Made by a program: the position numbers and the translations under genes. Source: DATFPQ01 sp035264765 (lineage in GTDB: Bacteria > Actinomycetota > Actinomycetes > Actinomycetales > Angustibacteraceae). From it: a stretch of DNA of 19,503 nucleotides. Shown here one piece after another: positions 12,491 through 19,503 of the stretch. Under the pieces are notes generated by a model that saw nothing but the letters and a program-made list of their open reading frames with translations, was not told where the DNA came from and made no database searches. Position 1 is the stretch's first letter. Each line of letters begins with the position of its first letter. Where the stretch lies: contig DATFPQ010000046.1 in NCBI GenBank assembly GCA_035264765.1, positions 1-19,503 on the forward strand. The letters are read 5' to 3'.

Positions 12491-14191
12491 ATGGTCGTTC
12501 TCCGCCGGGCCACGACCGCAGTTCTGGCCGCTGCCCTGGGTATCGCACTGCCGCTTGCCGGACCGGCGCCCGCCGGCGCGGGGACAGGCTCGCCGTCAAC
12601 TGCCGACGTCGGCATGGACGTCCGCGCGAGCACCCACGCGAGTGCTGGCGTGCGGATCGGCGCGGGCTCGGCCGTCGCGACCCTGCCTGGCAACACGAGC
12701 GTGCGCCGCCACCCGACCGGGACGGTGCCCGCCCTCCCGTTGGGTCCGGCGGGCCTCACCCAGACCGCGACGCGGGAGCGGCTGGGGCCCGGCGTCCGGC
12801 TGACGACCGTGGTGCGGGGCCGAGCGTCGAGCCAGGACTCGTGGGTGCTGCGGTCGCTGCAGCCGACCCGGGCCGCCGCCGACGACCTGGCCGCGAGGAT
12901 CCGGGCACAGGGTAGGCCGGCGACGGTGCAGCGGATCGACGAGCGGGCGGCGGACGACCCTGCGTCCGGCCCGCTGGGTTGGCTCGTCGTGAGCTCGGGC
13001 TACCCGACCGAGGCAGCGGCTCAGCGCGCGGGCGCGGAGCTCGCGAGGTCTGGCGTCACCGGGCTCGGGGTGAGCAACACCGCCCTGTACCGGACAGACG
13101 CCACCGGGCCGTGGGTGGTGCGGATCCTCACCGTCGACCGCCGGAAGCTGCGCCAGGTGCGCGCGCACCTGGCTACCGACGTCGTGCCCGGCCGGGAGAC
13201 GACGTCGGCGGTGGCGCAGCGACTGGGCGCCGTCGCGGCGGTCAACGGCGGGTACTTCGTCGTGGGCAGCGCCGACGGCGTGCCGGGCGACCTGGCCGGT
13301 GTCGCCGTCCAGGACGGCCGGTTCGACAGCGAGGCCGTCGCCGACCGGGCCGCACTGGTCGTGGACGGCCGGGCCACCGTGATCGCCGCCGTCACCACGC
13401 GGCTGCGCCTGACGTCGTCCGACGGCGCGGTCGAGACGCTCGACGGTGTCGACCGGAGCATCGGCCGGGTGCGTGACTGCGGTGCCCCCGGGAACCAGCC
13501 GACCGAGCGGCCGCAGCAGGACATCACCTGCACGAACCCCGATGACATCGTCGCGTTCGACGGCGCTTACGGCCAGACGGCCGAGGAGGGTCCCGGGGTC
13601 GCCGTGACACTGGACCGCCGGGGCCGGGTTCTCGAGGTCCGCCGCGAGCGCGGTGGTGCCATCCCCGCTCACGGCCGGGTGGTCGAGGCCATCGGCGCCG
13701 GGGCGACCTGGCTGACCGAGCATGCGCAGGTCGGCCGGACGCTGCGGGTCACGAAGGTGCTCCGAGCGGCTGGCCGGCGGCTGGTGCTGCGGCACCGGAC
13801 CGGCATCGTCAACGGCGGTCCGTTCCTCGTCCGCGCCGGCCGCGTGGACGTGGACGCGTGGCACGAGGGGTTCGTCCACCCGGACGACCCCGCCTTCTAC
13901 TTCGGCTTCGGCGTCTCGCGGAACCCGCGAACCATGGCGGGGCTCACCCGGCGCGGCGTCCTGGTGCTGGTCACGGTGGACGGGCGCGCTCCGGGCTACA
14001 GCATTGGGATGAGCTTTGCGGAACAGGCCCGGGTCATGCATGCCCTCGGTGCGCGCGTCGCGCTCAACCTGGACGGCGGTGGGTCGACCACGATGGCCGT
14101 TCGCGGCCGGCTCGTCGGGCGTCCCTCCGACACCACCGGGGAGCGACCGGTCGGAGACGTCGTGACCGTGCTGAGCGGGAGCCGCCGCTGA
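12491..14191 (+). CDS. secreted phosphodiester glycosidase (NAGPA/DUF2233) protein with SPOR-like region
   Basis: 566 aa. Signal peptide 1 to about 30 (VLRR, then hydrophobic TAVLAAALGIALPLAGPAPA, AGA cleavage site). Residues about 113-215 contain two short repeats (SWVLRSLQPT..AADDLAARI and GWLVVSSGYPTEAAAQRAGAEL) of the SPOR type, which bind denuded peptidoglycan. The NAGPA domain (about 240-560) has AAVNGGYF (249-256), GIVNGGPFLVRAG, AFYFGFGVSRNPRTMAG and NLDGGGSTTMAV before the C-terminus: the conserved Asn-Gly-Gly and Asp-Gly-Gly-Gly-Ser-Thr of the uncovering-enzyme family. Likely cleaves GlcNAc-phosphodiester or a related linkage in exopolysaccharide or wall polymer outside the cell; exact substrate unknown. 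ATG 12491 has GGGAG upstream. Stands alone. Confidence 0.87.
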   Translation: MVVLRRATTAVLAAALGIALPLAGPAPAGAGTGSPSTADVGMDVRASTHASAGVRIGAGSAVATLPGNTSVRRHPTGTVPALPLGPAGLTQTATRERLGPGVRLTTVVRGRASSQDSWVLRSLQPTRAAADDLAARIRAQGRPATVQRIDERAADDPASGPLGWLVVSSGYPTEAAAQRAGAELARSGVTGLGVSNTALYRTDATGPWVVRILTVDRRKLRQVRAHLATDVVPGRETTSAVAQRLGAVAAVNGGYFVVGSADGVPGDLAGVAVQDGRFDSEAVADRAALVVDGRATVIAAVTTRLRLTSSDGAVETLDGVDRSIGRVRDCGAPGNQPTERPQQDITCTNPDDIVAFDGAYGQTAEEGPGVAVTLDRRGRVLEVRRERGGAIPAHGRVVEAIGAGATWLTEHAQVGRTLRVTKVLRAAGRRLVLRHRTGIVNGGPFLVRAGRVDVDAWHEGFVHPDDPAFYFGFGVSRNPRTMAGLTRRGVLVLVTVDGRAPGYSIGMSFAEQARVMHALGARVALNLDGGGSTTMAVRGRLVGRPSDTTGERPVGDVVTVLSGSRR

Positions 14192-14238
14192 GACGCGGTC
14201 GCCTGTCCGGGATCTTCCACCTGGCTGACAAGCAGGCG

Positions 14239-14244
14239 TAGGTT
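14239..14244 (+). promoter_or_regulatory. -10 box TAGGTT for a leaderless ABC exporter transcript
   Basis: TAGGTT lies 7 nt before GTG 14252, with no SD between. TTCCAC (14215-14220) 18 bp upstream is a weak -35. The downstream permease is coupled, so the whole operon would be driven from here. Confidence 0.45.
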
Positions 14245-14251
14245 CCGAAGA

Positions 14252-15153
<902 letters not shown>

Positions 15154-15157
<4 letters not shown>

Positions 15158-16764
15158 GCGCCCTCACGGGGACCGGCGCGCTGGTCCGCCTGATCCTGCG
15201 CCGGGACCGGGTCGTGATGCCCGCCTGGATCCTCTTGGTCGCGTTGGTGCCTCTGGGAACGGCTTCGGGGACCGCCGCGCTGTACCCGACCGACGAGGCT
15301 CGGCAGGGCTACATCGACGACCTCAGCCGGAGCTCGCTGCTCATCCTGTTCTACGGTCGGACGCCGACTCCGGACCTCGGGTCGCTGATCTTCTGGCGGT
15401 CCGCGTCGGGCATGGTGATTCTGGGCCTGATCGGCTTGCTCACAGTCATCCGCCACACCCGGGTGGAGGAGGAGGCCGGACGCCGCGAGCTGGTCGGGTC
15501 GGCCGCCGTGGGCCGCTATGCCGACCTCACGGCCGCGCTGGTGGCCACGAGCGGAGCCTTCCTCGTCCTCGCGGTGCTGGTGGCGCTCGGGATGGCCAGC
15601 CAGCGCACACCCGTGCCGGGAGCGGTCGCGATGGGGCTGGCCTGGGCGGCGGCGGGGATCCTGTTCGCCGCGGTGGGCGCGGTGGTCGCGCAGCTGAGCC
15701 AGTCGGCCGCGGCGGCGCGGGGCCTGGGCATCGCCGTGCTCGCGGCGGCGTTCGCCGTGCGCGCCGTCGGCGACGTGGCGGCCCAGCAGGGGAGTGGTCC
15801 CTCGTGGCTGTCGTGGGTGCCGCCACTCGGATGGGCCTACCAGGTGCGGGCGTACGACGGCGACCGCTGGTGGGTGCTGGGGATGGCCGCCGTGCTCGCC
15901 GTGGCGCTGTCCGGCGTCGCGTTCCGCCTCGCGGCCCGGCGCGACCTCGGCGCCGGGCTGCTGGCGCCTCGGCTCGGACCCGCCGTCGCCGCACCGAGCC
16001 TGCGCACGCCGCTGGCCCTGGCTTGGCGACTGCACCGGGGCACGCTCTACGCGTGGACGGCCGGGTTCGTGGTCTACGGCCTGCTCATCGGCGGTATTGC
16101 GGACGCCGCCGGCGACCTGGTGGGGGACAACCAGCAGCTGCGGGCAGTCATGGAGCGGCTCGGTGGGCAGTCCGCGCTGAGCGACGTGTTCATCGCGAGC
16201 AGCCTCGGGATATCCGCCCTGATCGTGTCGGCGTACGCGATCTCGGCCGCGCTGCGGATGCGGGTCGAGGAGGCGGGCCTGCGCAGTGAACCGGTGCTGG
16301 TGGCCGGAGCAAGCCGGTTGGGGTGGGCGGGCAGCCACGTGGTGTTCGCCCTGCTGGGCCCAGTGGTGGCCATGGCCGCAAGCGGCCTGACCGCGGGAGT
16401 GGTGTACGGACTCAGCACGGGGGACGTCGGTCGCCAGGTGCCGCGGGTCCTCTGGGGGGCTCTGGTGCAGCTGCCGGCGATCTGGGTGCTGGCCGCACTG
16501 ACCGTCGCCGTGTTCGGGCTGCGGCCGCGCCTAGCGCCGGCCGTCGGCTGGCTTGCGCTGGTGATCTGCCTGCTGGTCGGCCAGGTCGGGGCCGCGCTGC
16601 GGCTGAGCCAGTCCTTGCTCGACGTGTCTCCCTTCACCCACATCCCGCACGCGCCGGGGGGCGCGGTCCCCATGACACCGTTGGTCGTGCTGACGGGGCT
16701 CGCCGTGGCGCTGGTTCTGGTCGGGCTCGTCGGCTTCCGCCGGCGGGACATCCCGGTCACGTAG
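15154..16764 (+). CDS. ABC-2 type exporter permease (TnrB3/COG3559 family)
   Basis: 536 aa from ATG 15154, which overlaps the ATPase stop by 4 bp and starts the conserved MSALTGTGALVRLILRRDR N-terminus. The protein has about 12 hydrophobic segments in two homologous-looking halves (first half about 20-285, second half about 290-536), for example VVMPAWILLVALVPLGTAS, MVILGLIGLLTVI, LVLAVLVALGM, AYAISAALRM and VVLTGLAVALVLVGLVGF. Short soluble motifs such as RVEEEAGRRELVGSAAVGR and its second-half match RVEEAGLRSEPVLVAGASR mark the family of putative polyketide-antibiotic exporters. Works with the preceding ATPase in the membrane. No biosynthetic cluster is nearby, so substrate is unknown. Confidence 0.92.
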
Positions 16765-16816
16765 CGGCGCCGACTCGCCGTCTCGCCCGATGCGAGGTTC
16801 GCTGGTGTTCGACTGT

Positions 16817-16834
16817 GGGATCCGAAAGGATCTT
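16817..16834 (+). terminator. small hairpin with GAAA tetraloop after the permease gene
   Basis: GGGATCC (16817-16823), GAAA, GGATCTT (16828-16834) can form 7 bp including two G-T wobbles. Could terminate the exporter operon weakly or belong to the leader of the next gene. Confidence 0.3.
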
Positions 16835-16871
16835 GCTGGCAGTTGCGGATCACCCAGGGAGGGCTGGCGGG

Positions 16872-17204
16872 TTGGACTCGGACAAGAGCGAGCTGGCAGG
16901 GATGGCGGCGGCCGAGGCGGACCGGGACGCCCTAGATCATGTCTTGGCGGAGGAGCACCTGGTCGCGGTAGAGGCGTTCATCCGCGAGTACGGGGCCCAG
17001 GCCCTGGACACCGCCCTGCTGGCGGGCGGTCTGTTCCGCCACCTGCGGCAGGAGTCCCGCTGGGCCCTGGAGACGGCGGTCTCCGCCTGCGGCACGCGGG
17101 GCGTGGACGGGTACCTGGTGATCAGGCTGCCGCGGATGCCGAACGACCTCACCGAGATGAGCTACCTGACGGGTGGGGCGCAGCTGACCTTCGGCCTGGG
17201 CTGA
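16872..17204 (+). CDS. small hypothetical protein
   Basis: 110 aa from TTG 16872, preceded by AGGGAGG at 9 nt; an ATG at 16902 (GGCAGGG upstream) would give 100 aa. I do not recognise the family. The N-terminal third is acidic (MDSDKSELAG...ADRDALDHVLAEEHLVAVEAF) and predicted helical; the middle GAQALDTALLAGGLFRHLRQESRWALETAV looks amphipathic, and the end GYLVIRLPRMPNDLTEMSYLTGGAQL could form strands. No signal peptide or membrane segment. Codon use is like its neighbours, supporting a real gene. It precedes the STAS-HATPase gene by 355 bp on the same strand; a link to signalling is possible but unproven. Confidence 0.6.
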   Translation: MDSDKSELAGMAAAEADRDALDHVLAEEHLVAVEAFIREYGAQALDTALLAGGLFRHLRQESRWALETAVSACGTRGVDGYLVIRLPRMPNDLTEMSYLTGGAQLTFGLG

Positions 17205-17231
17205 GGCTCGGTCGGGGGCTCTTCCGGGCGT

Positions 17232-17266
17232 CGGTCTGGGCCTCGATCTGGCCTCGGTCTGCGCCT
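17232..17266 (+). repeat. degenerate 11-12-bp tandem repeat, three copies
   Basis: CGGTCTGGGCCT (17232-17243), CGATCTGGCCT (17244-17254), CGGTCTGCGCCT (17255-17266). Lies just after the small gene; likely slippage sequence. Confidence 0.5.
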
Positions 17267-17353
17267 TCTTGCAGGCTCGGTGTGCGCTTCGGCTGCCCCG
17301 CGGTCGGCTGCGGTCCGCCGTCCGGCACGCGCCCGAAGGTGTGTCCCGGTCCG

Positions 17354-17387
17354 GTAACGCGTAGGGTGCTGTCTGGTCAAGCGTTAC
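17354..17387 (+). promoter_or_regulatory. inverted repeat GTAACGC/GCGTTAC around a TAGGGT -10-like box
   Basis: GTAACGC (17354-17360) and GCGTTAC (17381-17387) flank 20 nt that contain TAGGGT (17362-17367). This could be the promoter of the STAS-HATPase transcript with an operator around its start region. The -35 is poor, so the promoter call is weak. Confidence 0.35.
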
Positions 17388-17417
17388 TGCGTCCGCGGGG
17401 CGGGCGTACGGCACCGA

Positions 17418-17483
17418 CAGCCAGGGGCTGTGCGGCGCCATCGCACGGGACACGTGGTGTTGCCGGATGCGGTGGCGCCTTTT
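17418..17483 (+). terminator. intrinsic-terminator-like hairpin in the leader of the STAS-HATPase gene
   Basis: GGCGCCATCGCA (17434-17445) pairs with TGCGGTGGCGCC (17468-17479) over 12 positions with one wobble, loop 22 nt, and is followed at once by TTTTGTGTGT, a rare U-rich tract in this window. A smaller hairpin CAGCC/GGCTG (17418-17422/17426-17430) precedes it. It lies 77 bp upstream of the next start codon; with the possible promoter at about 17362 it would act as an attenuator, otherwise it ends an upstream transcript. Confidence 0.6.
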
Positions 17484-17559
17484 GTGTGTCGGGTAGGGGT
17501 GGGTCGCGCTCCGCAACAGGGGTGCGAGGGGTCGACGGGCTTCAAACAAGGAGTGCCCG

Positions 17560-18363
17560 ATGCAGAATCAGAAGGTTGACCGACCGGCCGAGGGGGAGGA
17601 AAGGCACCTGGTCGTGCCGCTTGCGGGACGGGGGACGCCGGGTTTGTCCATCCGCGCCAGGCTCCGCGACGGTGTGCCGGTGCTCACGCTGTCGGGACGG
17701 CTCGACGGGCGTGGGGTGGACGTCCTCGAGGCGATGCTCACCGAGTTCCTGGCGAGTGACCAGTCCAGGGTTCCCTGCGATGTCAGCGAGCTGGACTACT
17801 TGAGCCCGCAGGCCGTGCAGAAGCTGGTCCATGTGGCCGCCGCCCGGCCTCCGCGTCCGGCGGCGGTGGTGCTCTGCGGGGCGTCCAGCCAGCCGCAGCA
17901 GGTGCTCGCGGACATGGACGCGGGGAGGACCCTGCCGCTGTACCGGAGCGTGGCGGAGGCGATCGACGATTCGCCCGGTGCCATGTGGTGGTCGCAGCTC
18001 ACGCTGACGTGTGACCTGGCGGCGCCGGGCTGGGCCCGGGCCTTCCTCGCTCGGGTCTGCACCGACTGGCAGCTGGAGGCCGTCGTCGAGGAGGCCAGGC
18101 TGCTGGTCAGCGAGCTCGTCACCAACGCGGTCGTGCACGCAGGGGGCGCTGCCGAGGTGACGCTGCAGCGCTTAGGCGACCAGCTGACCATCGCGGTGCG
18201 TGACGGTGCGGACGTCCCACCGGTGCATCGCGATGCGGACCTGATGGAGGAGGGTGGCCGTGGCCTGCATCTCGTGGAGGCGTTGTCCACCGCTGATGGG
18301 ACCTACCCGCGGCCCGAAGGCGGCAAGGTGGTGTGGTGCACGGTCCACTTGCCTGACTCGTGA
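17560..18363 (+). CDS. STAS domain-HATPase (anti-sigma kinase) fusion protein
   Basis: 267 aa. N-terminal STAS domain (about 28-136: SIRARLRDGVPVLTLSGRLDG, CDVSELDYLSPQAVQKLV), related to SpoIIAA/RsbV anti-sigma antagonists, followed by an RsbW/SpoIIAB-like HATPase_c domain (about 145-263): N box EEARLLVSELVTNAVVHA (178-194, Glu185, Asn189), a degenerate G1 region VRDGADVPPV, and a G2 box GGRGLHLV (232-239). Such proteins act by partner switching on sigma factors or other targets. The usual DSSG phospho-acceptor motif reads YLSPQ here (Ser82), so normal phosphorylation is uncertain. ATG 17560 has AAGGAG 8 nt upstream. No sigma factor is next to it. Confidence 0.88.
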   Translation: MQNQKVDRPAEGEERHLVVPLAGRGTPGLSIRARLRDGVPVLTLSGRLDGRGVDVLEAMLTEFLASDQSRVPCDVSELDYLSPQAVQKLVHVAAARPPRPAAVVLCGASSQPQQVLADMDAGRTLPLYRSVAEAIDDSPGAMWWSQLTLTCDLAAPGWARAFLARVCTDWQLEAVVEEARLLVSELVTNAVVHAGGAAEVTLQRLGDQLTIAVRDGADVPPVHRDADLMEEGGRGLHLVEALSTADGTYPRPEGGKVVWCTVHLPDS

Positions 18364-18397
18364 GGTGACCGTGCGCAGCTGCGGTGGCGGCCAGGGC

Positions 18398-18415
18398 CCG
18401 ACGTGCTGACGTCGG
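18398..18415 (+). terminator. hairpin after the STAS-HATPase gene
   Basis: CCGACGT (18398-18404), GCTG loop, ACGTCGG (18409-18415) is a perfect 7-bp stem 34 bp past the stop, inside further GGGCCC/GGGCCC complementarity. No T tract. Confidence 0.6.
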
Positions 18416-18614
18416 TGGGCGGGCCCCGTGGCGGCTCTGCGCCCCCGACCTCTGATACCGGGTTGAGAACACGCCAGGGAGGGGGAGTCATGGGGTGTCG
18501 CCTGTTCGCCAGGCGTCGCGGCGCGTGCGCCGACTCGCTGATCAAAGCCGGTTGGGGCCGCCTTCTCGGCGCCCTTGCGGTACGCGGACGCTGGGGGTCC
18601 GGGCGGCGCCGCAG

Positions 18615-18620
18615 TAGCGT
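18615..18620 (+). promoter_or_regulatory. -10 box TAGCGT for a leaderless transcript
   Basis: TAGCGT is 7 nt before ATG 18628, which begins a good signal peptide; there is no SD between. Same pattern as pdxH, phrB and the ABC ATPase gene. Confidence 0.5.
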
Positions 18621-18627
18621 GGTGCCC

Positions 18628-19482
18628 ATGCGCCGGGTCCTCGCCCTGACGACGCTGGCGGCCACTGCCGTCGGTGTAGTCCCTGCAGCGTCCGTGGCCC
18701 ATGGCGCCGGCTTCACCTTTCCGCGGCAGTTCGCCGTACCGCAGGGCGGGAACCAACAGGGCCTCGCCTACGGGGACGGGCGCTTCTACGTGGCGTTCGA
18801 CCTGGACGGCAAGGGAAGCGCCCGCATCGTGGCGTACGACGCGGCGGGCCACGAAGTCCGCCGTAGCGGGGGGCTGCCGCTGGGGCACGCGGCCGAGCTG
18901 AGCTACCGGCAGGCCAACGGCAATCTGTACGTGGCCGACGGCACACCAGGGCGGCCTTGCCGCGTGACGGTGGTCGACATGCGCCAAAATCCACCGCGCA
19001 TCGTGCGGAGATACGACTTCTCAGCGCTGGGCGCCGGCGGGATGGTGGCGATCGACAATGCGCGCGATCGCATGGTGGTGACGGCCGGCCCCGCCGGTGG
19101 GCCGTTCACGGTTGCGTTCGTCGGAATGGACGGCCGGGTCCAGCGCCGCTTCACCTCCAGAGTCCCGGGGGTGCGCCAGGGACTAGAGGTCGTGGCCGGC
19201 CAGATCGCGCTCTACACGAGCGCACCGGACCTGAGCTCGAACACTCTGACCCTGATGAGCGACACCGGAAAGGTCGCCAGAGCCATTCGCGTGCCCGTGG
19301 CACGGGAGGGTGAAGGGCTGGCCGTCAACGCGAAGACCCGTCAGCTGTACGTCGGTTTCGGCCACCCGAATGCGGTGCACCGGATGAGTCCGGCGCTGCC
19401 GGCGCCGTCCGACACGAAGCTGCCGGCGTCCGATGCGGAGTTCGGCACGGGCACCACCGCCGACGCGCGGGGGACCCCTTAG
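18628..19482 (+). CDS. secreted protein of unknown function, probably beta-propeller-like
   Basis: 284 aa from ATG 18628. Signal peptide about 1-26 (MRRVLALTTLAATAVGVVPAASVAHGA). The mature part shows repeated short units of the form GLAYGDGRFYVAFD, ELSYRQANGNLYVADG, MVAIDNARDRMVVTAG, GLEVVAGQIALYTS and GLAVNAKTRQLYVGFG, spaced about 45-55 residues apart, as in blades of NHL/SMP-30-type propellers. I do not recognise a named family or catalytic residues. A second in-frame start, ATG 18490, has a strong SD (AGGGAGG) and would add 46 Arg-rich residues before the signal peptide; 18628 is preferred because the signal peptide and -10 box fit. The stop TAG is at 19480-19482, with 21 bp to the window edge. 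Confidence 0.72.
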   Translation: MRRVLALTTLAATAVGVVPAASVAHGAGFTFPRQFAVPQGGNQQGLAYGDGRFYVAFDLDGKGSARIVAYDAAGHEVRRSGGLPLGHAAELSYRQANGNLYVADGTPGRPCRVTVVDMRQNPPRIVRRYDFSALGAGGMVAIDNARDRMVVTAGPAGGPFTVAFVGMDGRVQRRFTSRVPGVRQGLEVVAGQIALYTSAPDLSSNTLTLMSDTGKVARAIRVPVAREGEGLAVNAKTRQLYVGFGHPNAVHRMSPALPAPSDTKLPASDAEFGTGTTADARGTP

Positions 19483-19503
19483 CAGCAGCCTGGTGGCATT
19501 GCC

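Overview
The window is about 70% GC or more, with strongly GC-biased third codon positions, frequent GTG starts and SD or near-leaderless starts. Gene content (divergent citrate synthase 2/pdxH, DtxR/IdeR-type regulator, c-di-AMP riboswitch before a secreted NlpC/P60 hydrolase, STAS/HATPase partner-switching protein, actinobacterial ABC exporter pair) points to a high-GC actinomycete. I cannot fix the order from sequence alone. It reads as a chromosomal core/accessory mix; I see no integrase, transposase, phage, plasmid, rRNA, intact tRNA or CRISPR.

Layout. 1-1096: 5' end of a citrate synthase 2 gene (minus) divergent from pdxH (plus). 1097-2219: structured leader and a homocysteine S-methyltransferase. 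2220-4933: promoter region and an edd-eda operon with a 4-bp overlap, the two reactions unique to the Entner-Doudoroff pathway. 4934-5551: a 618-bp gene-free stretch holding an in-frame duplication of the eda tail, a 47-bp tandem repeat full of hairpins and a large nested inverted repeat. 5552-8661: three minus-strand genes (RutE-like nitroreductase with a 14-bp operator-like palindrome, an actinobacterial hotdog/thioesterase-like protein, a class I photolyase). 8796-10728: DtxR/IdeR-like regulator, then a c-di-AMP (ydaO-type) riboswitch controlling a secreted NlpC/P60 peptidase. 10955-12218: HNH endonuclease and a FrnE/DsbA-type oxidoreductase. 12491-14191: secreted phosphodiester-glycosidase (NAGPA) protein. 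14252-16764: ABC-2 exporter ATPase and permease of the TnrB2/TnrB3 type. 16872-17204: small unknown protein. 17205-17559: structured leader with an intrinsic-terminator-like hairpin before a STAS-HATPase fusion (17560-18363). 18628-19482: secreted, probably beta-propeller-like unknown.

How genes may work together: edd and eda clearly form one pathway and one operon; the ABC ATPase and permease form one exporter; the riboswitch ties the cell-wall hydrolase to c-di-AMP. The other genes look like independent single-gene units, several with a TAGNNT -10 box only 6-7 nt before the start codon (leaderless transcription). The most interesting material is non-coding: the riboswitch abutting the SD, the repeat-rich region after eda, the leader before the STAS-HATPase gene, and three separate tandem duplications that copy a stop codon in frame (eda 27 bp, dsbA-like 15 bp, phrB 63 bp). 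I did not find a convincing wholly new multi-gene system.
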